This document shows positions 11,800 through 22,409 of a stretch of 64,000 nucleotides of DNA, piece by piece. The first letter of the stretch is position 1. Every line of letters begins with the position of its first letter. Position numbers and translations under genes: made by a program. The DNA comes from Schistosoma mansoni (lineage: Eukaryota > Platyhelminthes > Trematoda > Strigeidida > Schistosomatidae). The notes under the pieces were generated by a model that was not told where the DNA came from, did not search any database, and worked only from the letters and a program-made list of their open reading frames with translations. The stretch covers positions 22,077,249 through 22,141,248 of the forward strand of contig NC_031497.1 in NCBI RefSeq assembly GCF_000237925.1, given 5' to 3'.

Positions 11800-11945
11800 C
11801 AATTGTCTTCAGTGAGTGCGGGATCGCGGATGCGCACTGCTGAGGAGTCCCATAATAGGACGAAACGGCCGTCCAGTACTTCCAGGTTTTCGATGGGTGG
11901 TCTAGCTTCAATCGACTCATGATTTCAACTGTGAAAATACTAAAT
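11800..11945 (+). mobile_element. Hammerhead SINE (Sm-alpha-like), copy B, 5'-truncated
   Basis: This is the same family as copy A in the opposite orientation, about 55 bp away. The tRNA-like head is missing: homology starts at about GAGTGCGGGATCGCGG. The hammerhead and the 3' end with GACTCATGATTTCAACTGTG are present. Confidence 0.85.
11834..11879 (+). ncRNA. Hammerhead ribozyme in SINE copy B
   Basis: The order is stem I GCACTG/CAGTAC (one mismatch), core CTGAGGA at 11840, stem II GTCC/GGAC with loop CATAATA, GAAA at 62-65 of that block, stem III ACGG/CCGT (fully paired) and cleavage triplet GTC ending at 11873. Every invariant base is present. This is the best-preserved catalytic centre of the set. 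Confidence 0.87.
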
Positions 11946-11949
11946 TCTC

Positions 11950-14900
11950 CATAAAACCCCCTCTGAACTTTTAATTAGGCCAGAAGTTCACACCATTGCT
12001 GTTCAAATCAAGTAGATCCTTACCGTCCACACACATCTTCAATCGTGACCTATGGCCAGTACCACTATGACGAGATAGTTTAAGCCATTTAATTCCTTTG
12101 AGCTCTCATCTTGATGCTTTGGTGAACCAAATGTCTAACTCCAATCAGATCGTTCGCTGATTGTTATTGAAATATACACTCCGGCCACCTTCGTATGTCT
12201 TTATCAACTTAATCCGCGTTAGCGAATAACGGAATTAAATAAATCGAAAACGAGAACGGAGTTTGAACATGTATATTTCACGCACTCATTGATTTGAACA
12301 GATAATCAGGGAAATGGAACAGAGAAGAGAGAGAGAGTCAGATATTAGAAGGCGAGTGAACCGGATTAATTTATCAAGCGTTAATCAGCATTTATAGTCA
12401 GGTATAAATGAAGTTACAGATGTGGTGAGTAGGATAAGCCATCAACACATATACGATCATCTAAAAACAGTCAGGGTTAATAAGTCGACTATGTAAAAAT
12501 GTGGTTTGAGAAGAATAAATATATCGGTCTTTCCAGAAGCTAGAATAGCCTAATGCGGACTTGACAAAGTATTAGCCACTACCAAACTCGTTGTATAGAA
12601 TGCGAATAATTACAGAATAAGTTCATGTCCACTACCCATACAATGCTGATAAACTATTTAGGTACCTGTCATTGTTCAGTGAGAACACTTGACTGCACCG
12701 GTCCTGGTAAATTAGACACTTATTCTCAGGTTGGTTAGTTGCAAGGTAAAGTGAATGAACTTTACGCAGTAGTTTCACTGTTCTAACCTCAGACACCACT
12801 TTGTAAACCAGAATCGCTACTTCCGGTAGTCAAGATACTGACCATCTCCAGCTTTGCAGGACGATATCTAATCCCTTAAATGGAGTCAGTAAAAAGTGAA
12901 TCCACAAGCGCTTTTTGACCAAAGTAACCTGTAAAACTGTCCTAGCCTAATAAATCATTCGTGGTTATATGCCATGTGTAAATCCATGTTGTAGTTCATG
13001 GAAGAGCTTGGTTTCAATATTAGATTTCCTCATTTATCCACCCACCAATTTATCTAATATATGTGATTACATCCCAAACAACTACTTGTCTGCATGCCTT
13101 TGACAAGAAATTAGTCGAGGATGGCTCTTCTTTGTCCTCTTCATAGTTGCTGATTGCTGTGTGTGTTGCGATAGATCAGTTATTAACTAACAGAGATCTG
13201 TGAATTAATTTGGAGTAATTTAATGTATTTTGTCACAGCCCAACTTGACACTACTACTTTCGATAGTTTTTATAACACTGTCTCAGGAATAATAAATTCT
13301 CAAGTCGAATGTGCTGATTCAAGAACCAAGACCTTGCAATTGCATCATCCATGGTACTTTTTGATTTTGTTGAAACCTTCCTTTTACCGTTCCCAGGTTT
13401 AGTGAACAAAGTCCATGTTGACACATGCTTGTTGGTCAGTGTGGTAAACCCAATTTATTTTCTCATGATTCAATGGTTCTCAATTAGATCAGTCCATGAT
13501 ATCAGTGAAACATTCTTGTTGGGAAGATTGAAAAATTGTAACGTCAAGTTAATACTAATTTACCACCAGATAGAACAGGCCATATTCTGTGAGCACTAAT
13601 TGTATACTTGTTTGTATCGCTAACAATCTGTAGTGCTATCGGTTCTCCACCACATGATTTTCAAAGCCAAAAATAAGAAAACTGAGAAAATTTCCATTCA
13701 GCACAGAGAACACCACAAACTGTGAACGCGAGCGTAACTGATATGGATGACGTGGCTTAGCCTCGTAAGCGTGATCGTCCTGTGTGGCTCATTTCTTTCC
13801 TCATCAAATATATACCATTCCATACACAGCCTGAATGTGTCCTTCAGAAGTGCTAAACATCGAATTGCCGATTTTCACGATAAGACGAGTCAGTATAAAA
13901 AAGATGTGACTTCCACGTATGACCTTATGAATTAGGCATTCACATCATAACAAATCTACCACCTCGGGATTGGGTCTATTTCGAATGTAACAATGGTAAT
14001 TGTACTTATACCGATCTAGACTGCATTTCTACATAAGGATTAGTACGGATAACAATTAGGTTGTATCACATGTCGTCATTTAAACATAGTGTACCATAAA
14101 GTACAGTTCTGTTCTTGCTCAGTAGTTATATGTGATGTAGTTCTCAGTGTATCCTGCAAAGTTGCATTATATACCAGTCTTTTTATATTAAAGTTTCGCC
14201 CGCACTACATCACGTGTATCAGGTCAACTCGTGCCATGTCAAATTATTGGGTAATGGAGTGCGAACTTCCCTCTTGTGATTTATGGGTAAGTTTTATGTG
14301 ATTAAAGCTGTTTGAGAAGTGACAAAGATATGTACTGTTCAGTTATTTCTGTAATTCATCAGTTGTGAAAAAAATTATCGATCAGCGTGGGAATTCTTTA
14401 GTTAAATATTCTTGTTTTAGACTACCTTACATTGGTGGTTAAACTATAAGACTGCACGAGGTTTATCGAAAAGATTAGGAAATAACGTGGTCAACTTTAT
14501 TACTGTTCTTAAAGTCTTTTGCAAGCGTAGCAAACCGAATGATGGTCCTTAAAAGAGTAGTAAACAAAATTAATACTTCTGAAGAACTGGAACAAAGGAA
14601 TGAAATTGGCAGCAGAAGAAAGCGGACGGAGAAATATCCCAATCTGCAGCAGAAAAGTTTAGTGTTAGAACCAGTGACAATCACAATAATAGTAGTACGC
14701 AATATCATGGAAAGTTGATACGTAACTATCGAATCCGTGATATTCGCGACATGAAAACTCACCACCATGTCTCCATGATGGAAAACCATGAATGATTCAG
14801 ACCGTCACACGACTTATTACTAGCAGAACAGAATTTTGATCAATCCAAACAACAGCTACTGCAACGAAACTGTAGACAGAGTGAAGCGAAACAGAACAAA

Positions 14901-15215
14901 ATACGACACCCAGCCGAACCTGGTCGTTATTCTCTAATCTAAAGTGCCAGGTGGTACATGGTAGCAATGAAAAAAGTACAATGAAAACCCCGATTCCCCT
15001 CAATCTTCGAGGATTTTTTAATGTTTTCCAGCCATCATGAAGGAAAAAGAATTGTAAGTGCATATCTAAATACACTCGTACTTGCATAAGGACACAAAAC
15101 GGGCAAAAAAAGGAAAATGAACTGCTATACATGAGTTTGGCAGACATGCAATAGCGCAGAAAGTTTTTTCACAATGGAGTTTTGGGAGCTTTATGGAAAA
15201 GATAATTATATAGAT
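11950..15215. other. Repeat-poor intergenic DNA; weak exon candidates only
   Basis: A phrase near 12128-12165 (AAATGTCTAACTCCAATC) echoes 11755-11810, so an older repeat flanks the SINE pair. A 62-codon frame at 13747-13935 begins with a signal-peptide-like stretch (MTWLSLVSVIVLCGSFLSSS) but has no other support. A candidate first exon is listed separately at 14236. Nothing else is recognised. Confidence 0.4.
14236..14286 (+). CDS. Candidate first coding exon of an unidentified gene
   Basis: A short ATG frame, MSNYWVMECELPSCDLW (17 codons), runs into a consensus GTAAGT donor at 14287, phase 0. It is too short for recognition by homology. It is listed because two further exon-like pieces downstream on the same strand (22370-22399 and 27753-27905) are also phase 0 and would join in frame. 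The link is inference. Chance occurrence of an ATG frame before a good donor is quite possible in this much sequence. Confidence 0.25.
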
Positions 15216-15219
15216 TGGT

Positions 15220-15610
15220 AATCCCCGTTGTCAGAATACTCTAATGAGCCTTCCAGCTTTAGATATTTGAGATCGAATGTGCTCGGAAAAGTTCAGATTG
15301 TTGCTATATCGCAAACGTAAGTCACGAAGAGTGTTGAGAGATTTCAGTGTATGTATAGCCAGATTTAGTTTAAGACAGCAGGCAATGTGAATAAATCTAC
15401 TTTTGTCAACATCTTGTGAAAGATTCCACGACAAAGTCCACTCGTATAACTTGTTTATTTTTTCTCGAATTACCGCCGAAATATAGCTTTCTTTGGTAGA
15501 AGAAGCGAATGAATAAACCATTTTTATGTCATCGGCAAAAAGGAAATGTTTACCCATTCGAAGGGTAAACATGTAGTGGCATTATACCCTAACCACACAA
15601 TCCTTGAAGC
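15220..15610 (-). mobile_element. CR1/Perere-like LINE RT fragment
   Basis: Minus-strand RT palm-thumb sequence contains the FLFADDIKMVYSF catalytic motif, then YEWTLSWNLSQDVDKSRFIH, TLRDLRLRYSNNLNFSEHI and SQISKAGRLIRVF. These match the region after the FADD box in CR1/Jockey-like LINEs. It differs clearly from the other CR1 fragments in the window, so it is a second lineage. It is truncated at both ends. Confidence 0.75.
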
Positions 15611-15699
15611 TGAAAGCGAGACAACTGGGAAAATAGATTTCCGATTTTTAGCGTGGAGAAAAATCCAACTATGGAGAAGGCGGGAAGAATGAATTCGAT

Positions 15700-15915
15700 G
15701 GATCACAATTGATTGATCACTGGGTGGTGATCAATGTCATGCGTGTCAAGTCCTTCTTGGTGCTGACCGAATGCTATCGATCAAGTTGCAGTGTGGCCAC
15801 CAGTCTAGATGGCTCGAAACTGCGTGCACCATATATATTGAGGTACGATGGTGGTTGGAGGTGGTCAACAGGAAACCCTGGACCCGGGTTCCGTGCTACT
15901 TGGCACTCGTACTCC
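15700..15915 (-). mobile_element. Decayed hammerhead SINE (third subfamily), copy E
   Basis: On the minus strand, at 15911-15875, the order ACGAG-TGCCAAGTAGCA-CGGAACCCGGGTCCAGGG matches the Sm-alpha ribozyme layout: stem II GTGC/GCAC, stem III ACCC/GGGT, cleavage GTC. The 5' strand of the core is eroded and GAAA reads GGAA, so it should be inactive. About 170 bp of unrelated 3' part follows. No clear B box is left. Confidence 0.55.
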
Positions 15916-15989
15916 TTTTCAGTCTATCGGCACTTGTCCTTCCTCTCAAATCTTTCTGGACTGAGGATGGAGTATCTTCACAGTTACTT

Positions 15990-17640
15990 CGTTGTCTGAC
16001 TTCAGTACTTCAGGCGGCATGTAGTCTGGTCCTTATGCTTTCCAACAGTTGATGGCCGTGGGGATTTTTACGATCACTCGTGAGGTGATATCTATAAGAA
16101 GGTCTTTTTACGGTGCTTCGATGTTTGTTGGGTTCAGTGAGGCTGGTCTACTCGAGAGTTAGTCAAATTTCCCTACCCATATGTTCCTCTCTTCTTGATT
16201 CACAGCGATCGGCTTGCCTTCTTTGCCCTTCACCGGCCTCTCTGGTTTACAATATTTATCGTCTTATCATATATTCGTCTCATATTTCCTTCTCTTGCAG
16301 ATTGTTCCGCTGTCGTTGCTAGGTCTTCCACATATTTCTGCTTTTCGGCTGCAATGCTTTTCTTCACTTGCTTGTTTGCTTCAGTGTTTAAGTTCGTGCC
16401 TCGACTCTCTCGACTGTATTTAATCGCTATCTTCGTATGTTTTCTTGCTTGAATCTTGTGCAGGGTTTCGATAATGATCCATTCCTTATGACAATCTTCT
16501 TGTAGCCCAGAACCTCCAGACACTTTAAAGTTAGGGCCTCTTTGATCCCTTCCCAGTTGTCTTCCATAGTAGTTTTTTGTTTTGTGAGCCGATCATATGA
16601 GGCTTGAAACCTGTTATTGAGAGTTATCTTGAATTCGTTGACTTTGTCAGTATCTCGAAAGAAGGCTGTATTGAACCCCTGTAATGCTGTGTGTCCAGTT
16701 GTCTAGTGCTCCTTTAGCTTCAGTTTTATCTTGGCCACAACCAGGTGGTGATTTACAGCTATGTCAGCTCCTTTCCCGCTTCTCAGGTATTCCATTGACC
16801 TTCTGATTGTCTTAGTGATACAGCCATGATCTATCTGGTTCCGTTTGGTGTGGTCCGGTGAGACCTATGTAGCTTTGTGTATGTGTTTGTATGGGAATAT
16901 TGTGCCGCCTATAACCATTTTGTTAAATGTACATAAATTTGCAAATCTCTCAACATTCTCGTTCCTTTCTCCCACTCTATTTCGTCCCATGATATCTTCA
17001 CAAAGATTGTTGTCTATTCCGATTTCGGCATTTAAGTCTCCCATAAGGATGATCAGGTCCTTTCTTGATCACCTCTCTTCGATCGATTGCAGCCTCTCAT
17101 AAAACTGATCTTTATCGTCGTCATTGCTATCATTGGTGGGTGCATAACATTGGACAAATATTCAATGTGATTCCCCTCTCCCTGTTTCGAAAGATCCTTT
17201 GGTGTTCATGGATCCATGATATTCACACACCATTAATGCCTTCCGTACGTCTCTGAATAGCATTTATTCAACCCTTTATGTGTGAAGCATTTTCTTCTTT
17301 ATGATTAGAGTAGAGCAGCACCTTCTAAGAAGTTAATCTTTTCTGTTCAGCCCGTGTCCAATGGGTTTATCTTATTCCAAGTGCGGCCAATTTTTCTGCA
17401 GCTATTTGATTGGTCCTCCCGATCTCACGCAATGTCCGTACATTCTGCGTACCCAAATTAATTGTTGCTCTGATTATTGGAAGAGGCGTCGACTTCGTGA
17501 CTTCGGAAGAATTTCAGCTTCCACCGTGAGGCATCATAATTCTTCCAAAAAAAGATTCCTGAACCTCCAAATCATAGTTTGGATTGTTTGCATGACTTTT
17601 TCTGGTGAGCGTTTTATCGACAAGTTTTTCGCAGCTAGAT
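15990..17640 (-). mobile_element. Old RTE-type LINE fragment, copy 3
   Basis: On the minus strand from about 17640 the pieces read TLREIGRTNQIAAEKLAALG, a degenerate endonuclease (LMGDLNAEIGIDNN-type, NENVERFANLCTFNKM), then [39 protein letters not shown] split over frames, and SLNPTNIEAP near 16130. The same landmarks appear in order in the copy at 39310-42500 ([22 protein letters not shown]). The frame is broken many times, so this copy is clearly older than the other two. The RT catalytic half is missing. Confidence 0.85.
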
Positions 17641-17644
17641 AGGG

Positions 17645-18320
17645 TTGCATACCACACGCTCCACTTTCCTCTTCTATCCGAGATTGGGATCGTCAGTAAC
17701 CCTAAAAAGACTGCAGGCGAAGTTAGTATTTCAACACAATGGATACGAGTGACATAGGTAAATTGTTCATGTACGCGTCACCCATATAAGCAGGAGATAG
17801 TCTAGAATGTTTTCATGATTGATGTTTATCATATAACTTCAAGCAGTGTAGCATTTCGGCATATTTTATCAATTTGATTGGAATAGATGCCAAAAGTTTA
17901 TAAAAAACTTTGCGTGTCATGCCTTGCGTATTGCACAGCTGTTCGATAGACTAAAGTAATTACTAACAGATCATCCTCACATAACATCATTCGAAACTCG
18001 TGAAAGAGAACAGGTCAACAAACTATTTCATGCTCCAAATCAGACCACTAGAGATTTCATACTACAGCTTCAGATAAAAGCTTCTAAGTGCAGTTTCAGT
18101 GAACAGCTGTATACCCAGCTTAGTGGTTGTCTGATTGCTGTTACAAACAATTCCGAACTAGAGGAGCAGCTCATACAGATCCTTTCCTTCACTTTTAGAT
18201 AGCTTAAGGCTTCTGTTCTACTTATCATAGTGTTAACAATGACCCTCATGATATTGTTACAAAGCAACACGAAGTTTCATGATCGAATGCGAACAAATTC
18301 TCTATACTGCTGACTTTTAA
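17645..18320. other. No feature recognised
   Basis: This is AT-rich sequence between an RTE fragment and a hammerhead SINE. It has no supported frame. Confidence 0.5.
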
Positions 18321-18324
18321 CAAG

Positions 18325-18535
18325 AACAGTTACGGTAAGCAGAGATGGATAGTGGCTAGCAGTGGAATCCAGGAAGCGCGTTTCGTACTATTTGGGACTC
18401 GTCAGCTGGATGTACCTGCATCTCAGAGTTGATGTTCACTCTGGGACTCGAACCTAGTACCCTCGCTTCAAACGCCATCGCGTTATCCACTCAGATACTG
18501 AGTCCTGATAGCCACTTGCTTGTGTGATGGGGTGA
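18325..18535 (-). mobile_element. tRNA-derived SINE with hammerhead (Sm-alpha-like), copy D
   Basis: On the minus strand there is an A box TATCTGAGTGG (18497-18487), a perfect B box GGTTCGAGTCCC (18454-18443), a hammerhead core (18411-18367) and a short 3' part. The box spacing is tRNA-like. Its head and core differ from copies A-C, so it belongs to another subfamily, close to the classical Sm-alpha form. Confidence 0.9.
18367..18411 (-). ncRNA. Hammerhead ribozyme in SINE copy D (partly degraded)
   Basis: Core CTGACGA and GAAA are intact and stem I ATCCAG/CTGGAT is perfect. Stem II GTCC/GTAC has one mismatch. Stem III carries one mismatch next to a TTC triplet where GTC is usual. It is probably weak or inactive. 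Confidence 0.82.
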
Positions 18536-18676
18536 AGTTTAAATTCATTCGGTTATTGTTTGTTTGAATCTTCCCATCGATTTGTTAGGACTGCAACTGG
18601 TCAGTCTCTAATTGGCATATGTGCATACTGTGCGTATTGCCTCGATATAGCCTTAATTCACAAGCATGGTAAGCAG

Positions 18677-18876
18677 NNNNNNNNNNNNNNNNNNNNNNNN
18701 NNNNNNNNNNNNNNNNNNNNNNNNNNNNNNNNNNNNNNNNNNNNNNNNNNNNNNNNNNNNNNNNNNNNNNNNNNNNNNNNNNNNNNNNNNNNNNNNNNNN
18801 NNNNNNNNNNNNNNNNNNNNNNNNNNNNNNNNNNNNNNNNNNNNNNNNNNNNNNNNNNNNNNNNNNNNNNNNNNNN
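18677..18876. other. Assembly gap (200 N)
   Basis: The run is exactly 200 N, a scaffolding placeholder. Any frame reading across it is meaningless. Confidence 0.99.
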
Positions 18877-19900
18877 ATCTTATTTCCTTTGAATTGTGTT
18901 TCATATATGTAGTGTGTATTAAATTATGTTCTTTCCAGTAAACGAGAATATTTCTGACATAATGGAACTTGCTCTCTGACGGTAGTTCGTAATTCGCAAA
19001 CTGATATCATTAAAAAGCATAAACAGTGCGGAATAGATAGTTCACTCTAGTGTCGTGAGACTTCTCTGATATATATATTCATGTCCCTCCAGAGTGTACC
19101 GAGTCCAAGAAGTTTTAGGGGTTGAGATGAGCACATTACTACTTAATGATTGAAAGCCAATAGTTTATTTTTTTATACCCCGGCGAGCCGTATCTGGTTC
19201 AAGTTCCAACTAAACAATACTGAATAAATTTAAGAACAGTTACGATTCATTTAGGCAAGTGAACGATTCGAAGTCCACTTGTAACTAGCCTTTGAGTATT
19301 AAATCCTGTCTTTATTGTGGTAAGCTGCAGCTCAACTATGACTAATCAAAAAATGCTTATACTATCCTAAGTTATAGTAAATTTCCTGTAGTTCATAATC
19401 TACCAGTTTAATAAGTTTTAATGCCCTAAATTCATCAGAATTTAAATGTTTTGTCTTCTTCATTACTTACATCATTTTTCATAGATTTCACGACGCCAAA
19501 CTATTTTTCATTTATATTCTTTGACTTTCTATCTATCCCTACCATCTCTAAACTACATATTATCTGACCAGTATCTTACAAATTATATCACCAATTGGCT
19601 TTATAGCATTGTGATATACTAAATGAACATCTAACTCACAAGACATAAGCTTTGACTGTCTGACTAACTCGTAACATGAAACTAGTAGATACAGTATATT
19701 TCAACAAGGTGTGCGACATAGAGCTTAAATTAAAGCAATGTTCAGACATATCACAAACGTAAGAGAGCTCAATACCACAGAATGAGGAAGGGTGGTGAAC
19801 ATGACCAGACAACACGATGGTGGTGAGATAATCTTAATCCACCCATGTCTGCAAGACAGAACACTCCGTTAAATTGCGACTCCTTATGCTTTGGCGCGAT
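18877..19900. other. No feature recognised
   Basis: This is AT-rich sequence with no supported frame. A short GC-richer phrase at about 19180 is isolated. Confidence 0.45.
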
Positions 19901-19914
19901 GTAACTAGTTTAGA

Positions 19915-20068
19915 GTATATCTGAACGAATGAACTGCTATCAACTTTTATAGATTATATTTACTAAACAACCCTGCTTGGGATGCATACTCTGAACCAGT
20001 ATACGTTGTAACTTGTAGATCATGCCTGTAAAAATGGCGTGTACCTGCCCTTGCAGAAATATATTATT
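19915..20068 (+). repeat. (ATT)n-tailed dispersed repeat, copy 1
   Basis: This stretch recurs in reverse complement at 26245-26400. Shared phrases include TGAACTGCTACCAACTTTTATAG-like, CAGTATACGTTGTAA and AAAAATGGCGTGTACCTGC, ending in an ATT-rich tail. It is probably the 3' end of a LINE or SINE; no coding part is left. Confidence 0.7.
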
Positions 20069-20069
20069 A

Positions 20070-21540
20070 TTATAGGAAAAACGCCAGACCAATTGGTATA
20101 TCCATGATTTTGTAGAATCACGGTTCAGCTCAATATTATTTATCCTACTGTAATAATAGGCCTAATCTGAAAATCGTAGAATTGTCAAAATGTGACTAAC
20201 TAATCTATGAGATCTTACATGGAGGTCACACCACAGTCTACACTGACTCGTCCTACGTAACGACAATATGAGGTCCCACATTTCCGAAGAACACATTTTG
20301 GGCTGGGTAGATAATATTATACCCAATACAAAAAGCATGAGGTTACATGACGTGACCACGCCTGCATGGGCGAGCCATACCATTTCCATTGATTATGTCC
20401 CCTCGCACCATTACTAACCTTCTCTCAGTGTTAAGTACTGGATGTGAATTTTCTTATTTATCCTGCGTTAGGCTTCAAATATCGTGTAGTTAGAAGCAAT
20501 AGCACTACGATTTCTCTTAAATCAGTGGAAATCCAGGAGGAAAACCCGAAACAAGTGTTGCACAGCTGTGTGAACAAGAATTTATTATGTACGGTTCGTT
20601 TAAGCCATTTAAGACTTATTTGCAATAAACGATATTTTTTATGATAATCAAGTTCACTACGCACTCCAGAACCAGTGTTTTGGCCTTATTTAAGCACATC
20701 ATATAGGTATGAGACAAGAAACGTTTGTTCCACCTTACGTTTTCAAGAACCTTATGCCACACTCACTTCAATTACCCATTTGGTCCAGCCTAATTGCAGT
20801 TAACTGTCTCCTTTCTGATGATAATATTAGACGTAATAAAAGAGATGAGGGACGGGTGACAGCTAACAGAGTGTCAAATCTGATGACTCGCTATCGGGCA
20901 ACATTTTAAGGAAGGTTGAAGAAGTTAAGAAATGAGTCTGTGAAGAAGTACAATTTGACCGTCACTAAGAAACAAACCTGTAACACTAGAAACCCGAACG
21001 ACGTAGGGAACATTGTTGTTACACAACTGTATTGCTGAACTGAAGCCAATCTTGCGATTGCCTCGTGTAATCACAGTAATTATACACCTTCTGCAGTAGT
21101 TGACATTGTCTTGTTTTTTAATAAACCACGTTTAGAAAAAACAAACACATATATCTCCACGTATAAATTTATCAACGAAAGAAGAGCTAGATAGATTTGT
21201 CATTGGTATGATAAAGGAGGGTGATATCACTGTCAAAAAAGCAAATGAAGTTCCAGACCTTTATCGAGCGGTTTTTCCTGAACTCCATATATCCGTTTGA
21301 AGTGTGTTAAGCAGTTGCCGCAATGTAGAAAGAAACATTCCGGGATACAGGAGTTTACTACCATATTTGGCTACAATTAGATGTTTTGAGGATTTCAGAA
21401 ATTTGGCTACTCAAGGTGAACTTCAGAGAACTCGAATTACAACTTAGCTGTGATGGATAGTCGGTGCCTAAAAGTTTTAACAGTTTTGATATATCCAAGG
21501 TCGTTCTGTAGCTCCGTATCCCAGTGAAGCATTTCCGATT
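20070..21540. other. No clear feature; possible eroded coding remnant near 21150-21300
   Basis: The stretch at about 21160-21295 (plus) reads SPRINLSTKEELDRFVIGMIKEGDITVKK in one open frame, and lies just upstream of the transposase-like fragment. It may belong to the same fossil. Nothing else is recognised. Confidence 0.35.
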
Positions 21541-21544
21541 GGTA

Positions 21545-22230
21545 GCTACGGTGATGAAATAAAAGTATCTGACTTCAACGATATGTCCGCAGATGGTGTA
21601 ACTGAATCACAAGAGTTGCTGGCAGTAGGCCTTAATGTCAATAGGTATCAAGTGAGTCTAATAGTGAACTTGATCGTTCTTATTTGTGAGGCCCCCGCTC
21701 GTATGAGCTTCAGGTATATCGCTGTCCACAACGGTACGATAGGTTGTGACAAATGCAAGGTTTTGTAGAATCGCCCCAACAGGCAAATGCCGACCTGCCC
21801 AACAAGGTGGACGGATTGATTGTTTACATAAGAAGCTCATCCATCGTTGTGAAGGACAGGTATAGAAGCAGATTAGCTATGACGTTTTCATCCCCATTGC
21901 AAACACCTGAGGAAGTGCATACTGCTGCAGCTGCGTTGGAGGAACGAAAGTTTCACGACCAGTTTTTAGTTATCACAGCTATTTATAAAACTTCTTGTAC
22001 CAGCCTAAACTGGCTGGTACTAATATATAACGTGAAACTAAAGGCAAAACTGGTACAAGGAACCACAGATTCTAACGAACAACTGGCAATTAGTCCAAAT
22101 TATAGTCTTTATTTACTGCTAGATGTTTTGTGTTCACAGTTACAAAGTGCTACCTGTTTTAAAAACAAAATGACACAAGCAATGGACGTTGCAAGCCGGA
22201 TTTTCTTGCATAATTCAAGAGCAAAGTAAG
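21545..22230 (+). mobile_element. Possible DNA-transposon transposase remnant (CACTA-like?)
   Basis: A plus-strand piece reads LIVNLIVLICEAPARMSFRYIAVHNGTIGCDKCKV (split here by line: ICEAPARMSFRYI, then HNGTIGCDKCKV). The pattern C-[DE]-APARAF...HxxxxGCxKC is typical of a transposase domain found in many invertebrate CACTA/EnSpm-like and related elements. The frame changes shortly after and continues as FVESPQQANADLP and LLLDVLCSQLQSA. The assignment rests on this one motif. Terminal repeats were not found. Confidence 0.4.
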
Positions 22231-22369
22231 TAGGCTAGGAGAGTGATCCAAAAATAGGTGAGCTTAATACAATTTAAATTTTTTGTGGAATACCTGTATA
22301 TATTTTAAACGTTAGTTGCGGCTGAATGTTGATCTTGTAACTATTGTCTACTGTCTATTTTATTTTCAG

Positions 22370-22399
22370 CTGGCTTTGCGGGTGCTCATTGACCTGATA
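22370..22399 (+). CDS. Candidate 30-nt micro-exon
   Basis: A strong acceptor (CTGTCTATTTTATTTTCAG) is followed by exactly 30 nt reading LALRVLIDLI and then GTAAGT. Only one of three frames is open, and it makes the exon phase 0 at both ends. Symmetric micro-exons are common in schistosome genes. It would join in frame with 14236-14286 and 27753-27905. No homology is recognisable at this length. Confidence 0.3.
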
Positions 22400-22409
22400 G
22401 TAAGTTTTC

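Noticed and set aside
13747-13935. Small secreted protein with a signal-peptide-like start
   Set aside because: A single hydrophobic stretch of this length is common by chance in T-rich DNA; no splice or conservation evidence.
18560-18941. Frames of 80-110 codons crossing 18677-18876
   Set aside because: They consist mostly of gap characters.
22140-22225. Exon between a strong acceptor and a strong GTAAGT donor
   Set aside because: Its open frame ends in phase 2 and runs into a stop when joined to the 30-nt micro-exon; the frame that would fit contains stops. Possibly part of the transposase-like fossil.
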